NCBI GenBank assembly: GCA_964447405.1
Contig: CAYUSP010000004.1
Location: 434,001-498,000, forward strand
Reading direction: 5' to 3'
Length of the DNA: 64,000 bases
DNA from: JALNZF01 sp964447405
Lineage (GTDB): Bacteria; Nitrospirota; UBA9217
The notes under the pieces are model-generated. The model was not told where the DNA came from. It was given only the letters and a program-made list of their open reading frames with translations, and made no database searches. This document shows positions 1-8,145 of the stretch, in pieces. Position numbers and translations under genes: made by a program. The number at the start of each line of letters is the position of its first letter. Within the stretch, counting starts at the first letter, position 1.

Positions 1-2000
1 AGAACATCTCCGGACTTTATTCCAGCCTTCTTGGCGGCGCTCCCTTCCAGAAAATCCTCAATGCTCACCCTGCCCCCGGACTCTTTGAGCGAGGCCATGA
101 TCCGGGGCGCGCTATAACCATCGAGTTGTTGCGGATATACAAGATAGTCGGCGATGCCTGGTTCAATTTCCACGTCATTCAGGATCACGGCATAGCTCCT
201 GCCATTCCGCTTGTATGCCCGCTTCGGAATTCCCGAACCATATGCAATATGCCCCAGACCGGCGACCACAACCATTCTGCTCTCGGGGTTCTTTCGAACG
301 TATTCATCAATGGTCTGCGCCATGGTCTCATCCCACAGAATCTGGGCCTGGTAGAAGGACTCAAAGCTGCGTTCACTGGGAGCGCGGTGCTGGCTGAACA
401 CCTGCCCTAGCCGCACGCGGTATTCAGCGTCCGAGAAATCCATGAGCGCGGGAAGTTCCTTTCGCTCCTCGTCAGTGAGGGCGTCCATGCCCGCTTTGGA
501 CACTTTATCGGTTATCTCGCGCCGGATGTTCAATGCCACAACGGGAATCTTCTCAAACCGGGCAAAATCGAGTATCGGTTTGTACAGATTGTAATCGAAA
601 GACCAGCGTTTGAAATACTGCGCCTGTTTCAAAAAATCCCGCTCGGAGATAGCACCGCTTATATATTCATCCAGCGCTTTCTGGAACGGCCGCTGGAACA
701 TTTCCATGCCAATGGCGATCTTCGGGTATTTCCGGTGCATGGCCTTGATGACCTGAAGCTGGATGTTGTGATGCGAGAAGCGGTCGTGGTATTCCCCCAC
801 ATAGACAATCTGTTTGCCCGCCGCGCCCTCGATCACCTCGGATAACGACCGCCCCGCCGAAACCTGGACAGCCGCGGGTTCGGCCCGTAGTTCAATCAGA
901 ATACCCCGGTCCGCCTCCGCAACCGTCTTGATCATTTTTCCCTGTGCATCCAGAGATATCGTACTAAACTCCCCCGCCTGCGCCATGATACGGATCGATT
1001 CAGCAGCTCGTTCTGCGGAAGTTGCCTGGAGCATCAGTACGACTTTGGATGGATTCCAGGGATTTTTTCTGGCTTCCAGGGCAAGGGGTTCAGTGCGCTG
1101 CTCGATCTTGCCAAAAAGCCGGCCAGCAAGCGCATTGTCGGCGCCAAAGAGAACGAATGATGACGACCGTATGACCGCGTCTTTGATGGCATCTGCTTTT
1201 TTTTCCTCGCCGCCCCGCCGCTTCCATCCAGCGGCCGCATCGGTATACATTTCCGCATTGGCATCGGGCAGCACCACGACAGGAGCATCCTCCTTCAGGA
1301 TCGCGGGAAGCAGGGGCGGAATCTCGCCCTGCAGCAGGCGCCGGGGGATATCATAGTTCCGGTCAATTACCAAGGCGGACGGTTCATCGTCGAATAAGAG
1401 CGACACTTGTTTCTTTTCCGAATCCAGCCTGATGACCTCGGTCCTGCTGCTGCCGCCCATAAAAAGCACGTCAACCGGCACATCGAGGATGTAGATGTCG
1501 CTGTTTTGCTTCAGGTCAAAGCTGATCTCGAACTTACTGCCATTCCGCCTGATTGCGGCATTTTCAACGCTCAGGGCCGGCAGCCCTTTTCTGTCCACCC
1601 ATTGCTCAAAGAACCACCCAAGGTCCCGGCCAAGTTCCTTTTCAAAGAGGCTCCGGACTTCATCCCAGGACCGTGACTGATTCTCGCGCTGGCCGTCCAC
1701 AATACGGGCGTAGATCTTGTCCCCTGCAAGGATTTTCAGCATATGAAAGACCATGGCGGTCTTGCCGTGCCCATTGGCGCGAGCCTCCGCGTCATCGCCG
1801 CCCTTAAAATCCCTGAGTGAGCGCTCTTCAGCAGGCTTGACATGGAGGCCGAACTCTATCAATATCTTTTTTCGTTGAGTCCATCCGCCTTCCAAGGAAT
1901 CCCCTCCCCCATGCTCCGCGGTTGCTGCGAACGCTAGACCTGCACACCAAAGTACTCCGGCCAGAACAGCAGGTATAAATAGTGAAATACCAGTTCTCAT
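1..2000 (-). CDS. ChaN-family (DUF399) exported protein with partial M1 region and C-terminal PDZ; 3' end outside window
   Basis: The frame is open from an ATG at 2000 down to the window edge, so the C-terminus is missing. Residues 1 to about 25 form a signal peptide ending in a GLAFA-like cleavage site. About 100 residues then resemble the C-terminal helical part of M1 aminopeptidases (KTAMVFHML, then FFEQWVDRKGLP), but no HExxH zinc motif precedes them. The centre is a ChaN/DUF399 domain, with a characteristic YVGEYHDRFSHH segment and a later MVVVAGLGHIAYGSGIP. The last visible residues (GSAAKKAGIKSGDVL) are the start of a PDZ domain. ChaN proteins bind haem and some are lipoproteins; this one has no clear lipobox. 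The role is probably periplasmic haem or iron handling, but that is a family-level guess. No partner gene is visible. Confidence 0.8.
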   Translation of the reverse strand, partial: MRTGISLFIPAVLAGVLWCAGLAFAATAEHGGGDSLEGGWTQRKKILIEFGLHVKPAEERSLRDFKGGDDAEARANGHGKTAMVFHMLKILAGDKIYARIVDGQRENQSRSWDEVRSLFEKELGRDLGWFFEQWVDRKGLPALSVENAAIRRNGSKFEISFDLKQNSDIYILDVPVDVLFMGGSSRTEVIRLDSEKKQVSLLFDDEPSALVIDRNYDIPRRLLQGEIPPLLPAILKEDAPVVVLPDANAEMYTDAAAGWKRRGGEEKKADAIKDAVIRSSSFVLFGADNALAGRLFGKIEQRTEPLALEARKNPWNPSKVVLMLQATSAERAAESIRIMAQAGEFSTISLDAQGKMIKTVAEADRGILIELRAEPAAVQVSAGRSLSEVIEGAAGKQIVYVGEYHDRFSHHNIQLQVIKAMHRKYPKIAIGMEMFQRPFQKALDEYISGAISERDFLKQAQYFKRWSFDYNLYKPILDFARFEKIPVVALNIRREITDKVSKAGMDALTDEERKELPALMDFSDAEYRVRLGQVFSQHRAPSERSFESFYQAQILWDETMAQTIDEYVRKNPESRMVVVAGLGHIAYGSGIPKRAYKRNGRSYAVILNDVEIEPGIADYLVYPQQLDGYSAPRIMASLKESGGRVSIEDFLEGSAAKKAGIKSGDV

Positions 2001-2128
2001 AATCTCCCTGTGCTTTTTCTTTTCATCTTATCAGAAACCTTCCGAGAATGCTACCATGCGGACATTCCCTGGCAAAGGGTTTACTCTGCTCTGGTTTAAT
2101 TATTATTTCAAACACCTGACAAAATGTC

Positions 2129-2157
2129 TTGAATTTGCTTAAATAGATTACTATAAT
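2129..2157 (+). promoter_or_regulatory. sigma-70-type promoter for the DksA-like gene
   Basis: TTGAAT at 2129-2134 and a perfect TATAAT at 2152-2157 are separated by 17 bases. The ATG of the next gene lies 43 bases beyond the -10 box, preceded by a GAAGGG-type ribosome-binding site near 2185-2190. Confidence 0.7.
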
Positions 2158-2199
2158 GAGTCCCCGAGTTTCAAAGTCAAGCATGAAGGGAGTCTCACC

Positions 2200-2793
2200 A
2201 TGGCGGCAAAAAAGAAAGCCACAAAAAAACGGGCGGTAGCCAAACCCGGGAAAACCATCGTAAAAAAAGCTGCAAAAAAGGCCGCCGGGAAACCGGCACG
2301 AAAGGCCGTCAAAAAAACAGTCCCAAAAACAGCCGCTGCGAAAAAGGGAAAACCAGCCGTCCAGAAGACGCAGGCTGCCAAACCGCGCCTGTCCCCGGCC
2401 ATGCAAAAGAGGAATGCACTGCTGAAAAAGCTTTTGCTCAAGAAGCGGAACGAGGTCGTCAGCGGGTTGGAGGCCCAAATAGGCCGCAAACTGGTCAGGG
2501 AAACCGGCCAGAAGATCGACTCTGCCATGGACAGCGGAGACCAGTCGTCGCTCGATATGGACCAGGGAATCGATTATTCTCTTCTGGAAATGAAGTACGA
2601 GCAGTATAAAGACATCGCTGACGCATTCCGCAAGCTCGAGGACAGCTCCTTCGGTCTGTGCGAGGAGTGCGGCGAGGAGATTGACATCAGGCGTCTTACC
2701 GTCAGTCCCCTTGCACGCTACTGCATCTCGTGCAAAACGAAAAAAGAGGAAATGGAGAGGATTCAGAAGGAGGAGACCCGGTTCAAGGAATGA
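2200..2793 (+). CDS. DksA/TraR-type C4 zinc-finger protein with a histone-H1-like lysine/alanine-rich N-terminal tail
   Basis: This 197-residue protein has two parts. Residues 1 to about 65 are almost only Lys, Ala, Pro, Arg, Thr and Val, as in histone H1 tails. The rest is a helical hairpin followed by a DksA/TraR zinc finger with C154, C157, C175 and C178 (CEECGEE and YCISCK). DksA-family proteins bind the RNA polymerase secondary channel and tune the stringent response. The classical acidic DxxDxA tip is not obvious; DSGDQSSLDMDQG occupies the corresponding stretch. The tail suggests additional nucleic-acid binding, which is inference. A strong promoter lies upstream and the tRNA-Met gene follows. 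Calling it dksA proper would go beyond what is visible. Confidence 0.85.
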   Translation: MAAKKKATKKRAVAKPGKTIVKKAAKKAAGKPARKAVKKTVPKTAAAKKGKPAVQKTQAAKPRLSPAMQKRNALLKKLLLKKRNEVVSGLEAQIGRKLVRETGQKIDSAMDSGDQSSLDMDQGIDYSLLEMKYEQYKDIADAFRKLEDSSFGLCEECGEEIDIRRLTVSPLARYCISCKTKKEEMERIQKEETRFKE

Positions 2794-2869
2794 AGGCCCA
2801 TTCGCCTTTCTCCGTGCCAGCCACGAGCCTGACGACGGAGTGACTGCGCAAAAGCACTGTCAGTTTTTC

Positions 2870-2898
2870 TTGACAAAAAAGCCCTGATACAGTATCGT
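2870..2898 (+). promoter_or_regulatory. promoter for tRNA-Met
   Basis: A consensus TTGACA at 2870-2875 is followed after 17 bases by TATCGT at 2893-2898. The mature tRNA 5' end is at 2919, about 20 bases downstream. Confidence 0.65.
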
Positions 2899-2918
2899 AT
2901 GCCTCTAATTTTTTCCGG

Positions 2919-2994
2919 GGCGGTGTAGCTCAGCTGGTAGAGCAGGGGAATCATAATCCCTGTGTCCGGGGTTCGAGTCCCTGCACCGCCACCA
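2919..2994 (+). tRNA. tRNA-Met (anticodon CAT), CCA encoded
   Basis: A full cloverleaf can be folded. The acceptor stem pairs 2919-2925 with 2984-2990, the discriminator A is at 2991 and an encoded CCA ends at 2994. The D-stem is GCTC/GAGC, and the anticodon stem 2945-2949 pairs with 2957-2961 around a loop with CAT at 2952-2954. The T-loop is TTCGAGT. The G1-C72 pair argues against initiator tRNA, so this is most likely the elongator. A tRNA-Ile with a lysidine-modified CAT anticodon cannot be fully excluded, but the anticodon-arm context resembles elongator Met. Confidence 0.95.
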
Positions 2995-3030
2995 TTTAAT
3001 CATTTCAGACGTTTTTTACAGTCCAAGTAA

Positions 3031-3066
3031 AAAAGAAAGCCCCTGAAAATAGGGGCTTTTTCTTTT
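3031..3066 (+). terminator. Rho-independent terminator after tRNA-Met
   Basis: AAAGCCCCT and AGGGGCTTT pair around a GAAAAT loop, followed by a T-rich tail (TTTTTCTTTTT). The stem extends through A/T pairs on both sides, so it may also act on the opposite strand. Confidence 0.85.
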
Positions 3067-3113
3067 TCTACCATCTTTCCCCGTGCATGATAAACCTTGG
3101 CAACCACTCATAG

Positions 3114-3135
3114 TGTGGGGTATTCTGTGGGGTAT
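3114..3135. repeat. 12-bp tandem repeat
   Basis: TGTGGGGTAT occurs at 3114-3123 and again at 3126-3135, giving a 12-base period, and a degenerate third GGGGTA follows. The roughly 200 bases between the tRNA terminator and the next gene hold nothing else I recognise. Confidence 0.6.
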
Positions 3136-3272
3136 CCGGGGTAGTTGAGGCAGCATGAAATCCTAAAAATCCCCCAAAACAGGGGGCGACCCCTGACAAC
3201 AGCGGCAAATGTCGGTCACAGCCTGTATTTTGCCCGCCACAAGCTTTGGCGTTTTAGCGTACCAGATAATTT

Positions 3273-4148
3273 CTAATTGCCCTTCTTCCCCGCTGCATCT
3301 TTCTGGCGCTCCGTAGGCACCTCCCGGATCTCGATGAACTCCTCGAGCCCAAGAACTGAAAAGAACTTCCGCACGTCATCACCCACGGTCCTGACAAGGA
3401 TTTCTTTTTTATCAGGCAGGGGAGAATTCAGGACAAGCTTCCCATATTTTTTGAAACTGTCCTCGGTCACCGCCTCGGCAAGCTTGATGATGCCCACCAG
3501 GGCAAGAGAATCTTCATCGAATTCCAGGACAGACATATCCACGGCTTTCTTGATGAACGGGTCCATCTTTAGTCGCTCGGCAAGTGTGGTCGCCATGTGC
3601 ACTTTATATTTTTCGATGAACTCATCGGTGAGTTCGACTCCCCGATTGCGCGCTTTGATAAAAACATTCATGCCGAGCTGAGCAAGCAGACCGCCGGTTT
3701 CCACCTGCCTGACGAACTCGTCTTTCAGGTTCATCTGTTCGGCAATGGTCCTGGCCAATATCCCGATGCTGGCGCTTTTCGCCGCACGACGCCTCACCTC
3801 CGGGCCTTTCCCGAGCACGAACAGCGAGAGGGATACGATGAGTGCTTTCACCCGGTCGGCGCCGATCCTTAGCACCGCATCAAAAAAGGAAGGGACATCT
3901 CCGTGAGCGCTGTGGTCGAAGTAGTTGGAATGGGCTATATGAAGAATGGTCGCAGCCAGTTCCGGATTAGTGACCGCGATCTTTTCCCCCAGTTCCTGGA
4001 GCTTCCGTTGGCTTGCATTGACGTCATCCAATATGTCAAGCTCCGACAGGTCAAAACCCAGTTTCATGCTCGAGAGGATCATTTCCTCAATCGCAAGAAG
4101 GGCCTTTGCATCTTCATCTGGTATTTTGATATCCATAAGCGTCCTCAT
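3273..4148 (-). CDS. HDOD-domain protein
   Basis: The protein resembles HDOD domains, the metal-less relatives of HD phosphohydrolases found in signalling proteins of many Proteobacteria and Nitrospirota. The hallmark is the segment VTNPELAATILHIAHSNYF near residue 60, followed by a helical bundle. It is cytoplasmic, with no signal peptide. The ATG at 4148 has no ribosome-binding site. The ATG four codons later (4136) has GAGGA five bases upstream and is the better start. The frame stays open for about 27 codons above 4148 but contains no ATG, GTG or TTG there. The gene stands alone, facing the M28 peptidase gene divergently. The molecular role is unknown; HDOD proteins often act in chemotaxis, competence or cell-cycle regulation. 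Confidence 0.75.
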   Translation of the reverse strand: MRTLMDIKIPDEDAKALLAIEEMILSSMKLGFDLSELDILDDVNASQRKLQELGEKIAVTNPELAATILHIAHSNYFDHSAHGDVPSFFDAVLRIGADRVKALIVSLSLFVLGKGPEVRRRAAKSASIGILARTIAEQMNLKDEFVRQVETGGLLAQLGMNVFIKARNRGVELTDEFIEKYKVHMATTLAERLKMDPFIKKAVDMSVLEFDEDSLALVGIIKLAEAVTEDSFKKYGKLVLNSPLPDKKEILVRTVGDDVRKFFSVLGLEEFIEIREVPTERQKDAAGKKGN

Positions 4149-4457
4149 GTTGATCTTATCGGTATCCTTCCCGAAAACCTTTGATGCCCAGGCGATGCCG
4201 GAAGAGACTTCGCTTTTGACCTTGAGATCTCAAGGCATTATCAGGAACAACCTACCGCCCGGGGATGTGCTTTCGTCGCGTCTTTAGTTAGGATAGCATG
4301 GATTTTTGGGAAATGCCCTTGAAATCGAAAGGCATGCTCACCAGCAACAAATGTCTTCGTGTTATCGAGGTCGGAGAGGTAGGGCTGGATGTTGAGGACA
4401 TCCATACCGCATTGTAGAGGTTGACATAACCGTTTTTTTTATGCTACGGTTTACAGT
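4149..4457. other. intergenic region between divergent HDOD and M28 peptidase genes
   Basis: The gap carries the likely promoter of the M28 gene near its right end. The only other open frame is a 54-codon minus-strand ORF (4241-4405) with no ribosome-binding site and no family I recognise. I see no RNA gene or repeat here. Confidence 0.5.
4421..4450 (+). promoter_or_regulatory. probable promoter of the M28 peptidase gene
   Basis: TTGACA at 4421-4426 is followed after 18 bases by TACGGT at 4445-4450. Transcription would start about at the annotated ATG (4458), so the message may be nearly leaderless, or translation may begin at the internal ATG at 4494. Confidence 0.45.
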
Positions 4458-5447
4458 ATGAAATCGCGAAGTGCCTGCATTTGTCGCAGCTTCATGCTTC
4501 TCGTGATCAGCAGTATCGTTATGTATCCCCTTTCTGGTGAAGCAATGGATACCTCATCCTATATTCAAAAAGTCGTTACCAAACTCAGTCGCGAGATCGG
4601 CGTGAGACCCTTCCATGATATGAGACGGATGGAACTGTCGACGTCGTTCATCAGCGGAGAGTTGTCGTCATTCGGTTACGAAGTCTCGAAGCAGTCCTAT
4701 ACCTTCGATGGATACCCGCAACAGAACATCATTGCTGATTTGCGCGGCATGCGCTCGCTGGAAAAGGTACTCATCATCGGCGCTCACTACGATACCGTAC
4801 GCACAACACCCGGCGCGGACGACAATGCGAGCGGCGTTGCGGGCTTGCTCGGGATCGCCCGGATGCTGGCCGGGAAGCAGCCTGAGATCACTATCCGCTT
4901 CGTTGCATTTTCAACCGAGGAACCGCCTGCATACCGCACACGCAACATGGGAAGTTATCACTACGCGAAGAGCCTGCGCGACAGCAACACACAGGTCAAG
5001 GGTATGATCTGCCTTGAGATGATCGGATTCTTCTCAGACGGGGAAGGCTCGCAATCCTATCCCCTGCCATTCATGAGTATGAAATATCCCAAAACCGGGA
5101 ACTTCATAGCCATGGTCGGAAACCGCAGGTCCAGAGATTTCACGGAAAAGATCGCAGGCGAATTCAGGAAATCCACAGACCTGCCGCTCATCACGCTGAG
5201 CGCCCCTGCCATCGTCATCGGCATCGACTTCTCTGATCACTGGTCATTCAACCAATTCGATTACCCCGCCTTTATGGTCACGGACACGGCATTCTATCGT
5301 AACCAGAACTACCACACGCCATCCGACCTGCCCGAAACACTCGACTACGGGCGTATGACAAAAGTTGTGGAAGGGCTTGCTGCAGCGGCAGCGCAAATGG
5401 CCGGAGTGAGCAACAGTCTCTGGCCAAGTAGGGGTATCCGCAAATAA
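4458..5447 (+). CDS. exported M28-family metallopeptidase
   Basis: This 329-residue protein has a basic, hydrophobic N-terminus consistent with a signal peptide, followed by an M28 (aminopeptidase Y-like) zinc peptidase domain. Visible family motifs are GAHYDT, then GADDNASGVAG, then FSTEEPP, then LEMIGFFSD, and a C-terminal DHWSF with NYHTPSD. These carry the expected His, Asp, Glu, Asp and His metal ligands of the two-zinc centre. It probably trims N-terminal residues from peptides outside the cytoplasm. It stands alone. Its stop codon lies at the edge of a hairpin that serves as the terminator of the opposing porin operon. Confidence 0.88.
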   Translation: MKSRSACICRSFMLLVISSIVMYPLSGEAMDTSSYIQKVVTKLSREIGVRPFHDMRRMELSTSFISGELSSFGYEVSKQSYTFDGYPQQNIIADLRGMRSLEKVLIIGAHYDTVRTTPGADDNASGVAGLLGIARMLAGKQPEITIRFVAFSTEEPPAYRTRNMGSYHYAKSLRDSNTQVKGMICLEMIGFFSDGEGSQSYPLPFMSMKYPKTGNFIAMVGNRRSRDFTEKIAGEFRKSTDLPLITLSAPAIVIGIDFSDHWSFNQFDYPAFMVTDTAFYRNQNYHTPSDLPETLDYGRMTKVVEGLAAAAAQMAGVSNSLWPSRGIRK

Positions 5448-5472
5448 AACAGGGCGGTTTCCCGCCCTGTCT
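5441..5472 (-). terminator. Rho-independent terminator of the binding-protein/porin operon
   Basis: ACAGGGCGG pairs with CCGCCCTGT around TTTC at 5449-5470. Read on the minus strand the stem is followed by TTTTATTTG, so it terminates transcription from the porin side. It overlaps the last codons of the M28 gene. Confidence 0.75.
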
Positions 5473-5506
5473 CTGCACTGCATATTCAGAACTAAAAAGT
5501 GATTAT

Positions 5507-6667
5507 TTAGAAGCTGTGAACAACGCCGAAACAGAAGGCTGACGGGCTTTCTCCAGCTGCAGGTACATATGCTCCTCCCGCGCCGCTCTGCCCGAGGCCG
5601 TACGTCGCTTCGGTATCATTCTTCATCTTTGCGTACATGATGAACGCGGACGTGCGTTTCGAGAAGGTGTGATCGAAACCCACCGCTGTCAGCGTAGCAC
5701 CGGTTTTGGTGAGGGGATTCTTGCCGTCTTCAGCTTTACCATAAGCGAGTTTGATCTTCTCATTGCCGATTGCCTGGGTCACCGAGATGTATACAGCGTT
5801 TCGCGTTATAGCCGAATCCGAATTGTCATCCTTGAGGGCTTCGTAGATAAGCCCGATCTTGGTGTCACCGATGGTATAGCCTGCGCCGATTTTGGTACCC
5901 GAATTTTTCATTTTGCCTGTTGAATCCCAACCCGAAGCCACACCGTTCTTATGGATCTCGTATGCCAAAGCGACTGCCAGCGGGCCTGCATTGACATTCG
6001 CCGAGGCTGAGTAAGCGTCCACAGTCGGCTTGGTGCCGCTGCTCGCGGTTTCCGTGCCCGTCTGGACCTTGGCTATGGTAAGGGTTGCCCCACCCAGAGT
6101 GGGCGACACATAGGCGATCACGTCCTTGGGTCGAAGGTCGAAATTCGCAGAACCGTTGACATTACCCATGATCGAATTATAGTCGCCCATGGTATCGCTG
6201 AACGGATCAAACTGGCCTGTTGACGATTTGTAAGGCGTATCATGCGTGCCGAGGATCAGGGTGCCGATGCTGTTGTGCTTCAAACCAACATAGGTATTGC
6301 GGACATTAAAGTTGTTGACGCTTGTCGTGCTGACCGCACCGGTGGTCGTATTGGTTACGCCGGTTGCCACGGACGTGGTCGTACCGTCCATATTGACGCC
6401 AAACTCCATCTGAAACACGGCGCTCAGGTTGTCACCCAGGCTTTCCGTGCCTTTGAAGCCGATGCGTGATGAGTTGGACGACACTTTCGTAAGACTCTTA
6501 TCCGCTCCCGTTGCTTTGGCATCGGTCTCAATAATATCAACCGACAGCTTTGCTGCGCCATAGATCTCGATATTACCCTTCACAACCGGTGCATCACCTT
6601 CTGCCGCAAATGCCATGGAACTAAAACCGCAGATAACAAAAGCCACCACCAGTTTCAATAACTTCAT
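5507..6667 (-). CDS. Gram-negative porin (porin_4-like)
   Basis: The 386-residue protein starts with a signal peptide (cleavage after SSMAFA). The mature part begins with VVKGNIEIYGAAKLSVD, typical of 16-stranded general porins. Alternating beta-strand patterns run through it, including SSRIGFKGTESLGDNLSAVF, and it ends in the outer-membrane signature GVVHSF with a C-terminal Phe. It should form a trimeric outer-membrane channel. It lies 24 bases downstream of a phosphate-type binding protein and shares its terminator. That suggests the channel feeds the same solute, possibly phosphate, but specificity cannot be read from the sequence. Confidence 0.88.
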   Translation of the reverse strand: MKLLKLVVAFVICGFSSMAFAAEGDAPVVKGNIEIYGAAKLSVDIIETDAKATGADKSLTKVSSNSSRIGFKGTESLGDNLSAVFQMEFGVNMDGTTTSVATGVTNTTTGAVSTTSVNNFNVRNTYVGLKHNSIGTLILGTHDTPYKSSTGQFDPFSDTMGDYNSIMGNVNGSANFDLRPKDVIAYVSPTLGGATLTIAKVQTGTETASSGTKPTVDAYSASANVNAGPLAVALAYEIHKNGVASGWDSTGKMKNSGTKIGAGYTIGDTKIGLIYEALKDDNSDSAITRNAVYISVTQAIGNEKIKLAYGKAEDGKNPLTKTGATLTAVGFDHTFSKRTSAFIMYAKMKNDTEATYGLGQSGAGGAYVPAAGESPSAFCFGVVHSF

Positions 6668-6691
6668 ACTCGTCCTCCTCCTTGTTGATAA

Positions 6692-7504
6692 TTATTTAGC
6701 AGCTATTACATTCATGGAATCCATGATCTTCTTTCCTTTGGGCCCCTTGACGAATTCAATGAAATCCTTGACCGCTCCTGCCGGCTTTCCCTTGGTCACC
6801 AGCCGGTATGCCTGCACCAGCTTATATTTACCCGCCTTCACATTATCCAGACTCGGAGCGATTCCGTCCAGGCTCACGGCCTTGATCGCGCCGCGGGAAG
6901 CTACAATGGAAACATTGTCCGTCAGGCCGATGGCTTTTGCCTTGGCAAGCGCGTCCGCCATATCCACAGACGTCTTAATGGTAATGATTTTTTCCGACTC
7001 CTTCAGATTTTTAAAGCAGGGGATGGCTTTCCTGATCGTTTCTTTGGTGGCATCTGTTTCCGGTTTTGTGAGCGCTACGATCGGGCCGCTGCCGCTTTTC
7101 AGCTCATCCCAGGTGGTAATCTTGCCTTCGTATATTTTGCACAGATCTTCGCTCGAAAGATTGTCCAGGGAAATGCTCTTGTTCACGCCAATGATCACTC
7201 TCGCGTTCGCAATTTCAATCACTTCAAGACCCAGCACTTTTTCCTCGTCTTTTAAGGGCCTGTTGGCCATGCCAATGCCCAATTCCCCATTCGCAGCGCC
7301 CTGTATACCGCCCGCGGATTGAATGGACTGCTGGTTCACCATTACGACAGCCCCCTGGTTTTCCGCCATGAACGACTTGGCGAGTTCGGTTACAAGCGGG
7401 ATCATGCCTCCGGAACCCGCGATTTTGACGACCTCTGCTCCAAAGGAAACATCGGCGCACAAGCAGGCCGCCATGACCAGTACAAAATGAAACACTTTCT
7501 TCAT
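6692..7504 (-). CDS. PstS-like phosphate-type periplasmic substrate-binding protein
   Basis: The 270-residue protein has a signal peptide (cleavage after DVSFG or nearby) and a PBP type-2 fold of the phosphate-binding kind. Visible features are IAGSGGMIPLVTELAKSF near the N-terminus, QQSIQSAGGIQGA with GELGIGMANRPL, and the hinge segment IIGVNKSI. No pstC, pstA or pstB genes accompany it; the next gene in the operon is a porin. It could supply a Pst transporter encoded elsewhere or act as a sensor. The ribosome-binding site GGGAGGA stands just before the ATG at 7504. Confidence 0.82.
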   Translation of the reverse strand: MKKVFHFVLVMAACLCADVSFGAEVVKIAGSGGMIPLVTELAKSFMAENQGAVVMVNQQSIQSAGGIQGAANGELGIGMANRPLKDEEKVLGLEVIEIANARVIIGVNKSISLDNLSSEDLCKIYEGKITTWDELKSGSGPIVALTKPETDATKETIRKAIPCFKNLKESEKIITIKTSVDMADALAKAKAIGLTDNVSIVASRGAIKAVSLDGIAPSLDNVKAGKYKLVQAYRLVTKGKPAGAVKDFIEFVKGPKGKKIMDSMNVIAAK

Positions 7505-7532
7505 ATTTCGTCCTCCCGGTTTTGTTAGGTTT

Positions 7533-7643
7533 TGAGATAGTATAGCAAATAATAAGTCCTGATGAACATAATGTGGATATTATTTCATTGCATTGTACGG
7601 GCAGGGTCTGATAAATATAGGCCGAGGATGCTATACTGTCTCA
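7533..7643. promoter_or_regulatory. divergent promoter region with mirrored extended -10 boxes
   Basis: The minus-strand element GCTATACTATCTCA (7533-7546) drives the binding-protein operon. The plus-strand element GCTATACTGTCTCA (7630-7643) precedes cheY. They are 14-base inverted copies with one mismatch, each containing TGC-TATACT, an extended -10 box. No convincing -35 box is seen for either. Confidence 0.5.
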
Positions 7644-7746
7644 TAAGGACTGCGTACGCTGGGCGGGTCCTCCGCTGTCAATTTCTGGCAAGCCTTGCTG
7701 AGTGCGAACGAATCAGTCACCGGATATCCGCCTTCAAGGAGAAACC

Positions 7747-8145
7747 ATGCAAAACTACAGCAACGTGAGAATACTGATTGTTGACGACACCGAATCCATG
7801 AGAAAAACGATCAAGATGTTTTTGGAAGAAATGGAATTCACTGATATATCCGAAGCCAGGGACGGGCTCCTCGCCCTGTCTGAGCTGAAAAGAAAAAAGT
7901 ATGACCTCCTCATCAGCGATTGGAACATGCCGCATATGGACGGCATAAGCCTCGTCAGGATGATCAGGAGCGATGACGCGTTAAAGGACATGAAGGTGCT
8001 CATGGTCACTGCGGAGGCGCATCAGGCGCATGTCCTGGAGGCCATCAAAATCGGCATAACTGACTATATTGTAAAGCCGTTTACCGGCGACGTCCTGCAG
8101 CGAAAAGTAGCTGCAATGCTCGCAGTGCGGCCACCGAACGCATAA
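7747..8145 (+). CDS. CheY-like single-domain response regulator
   Basis: This 132-residue receiver has ILIVDDTESMRK at the N-terminus (acidic pocket), the phospho-acceptor Asp in LLISDWNMPHMDG, the switch Thr in VTAEAH and the conserved Lys in IVKPF. It closely follows CheY itself in length and motif order. An in-frame ATG at 7702 exists, but AAGGAG sits four bases before the ATG at 7747, which fixes the start. The stop overlaps the tilS start by one base (TAATG), so the two genes are probably co-translated. No kinase or flagellar gene is nearby. Confidence 0.9.
   Translation: MQNYSNVRILIVDDTESMRKTIKMFLEEMEFTDISEARDGLLALSELKRKKYDLLISDWNMPHMDGISLVRMIRSDDALKDMKVLMVTAEAHQAHVLEAIKIGITDYIVKPFTGDVLQRKVAAMLAVRPPNA

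Noticed and set aside
4241..4405. 54-codon minus-strand ORF
   Set aside because: No ribosome-binding site and no family recognised; possibly an old gene fragment.
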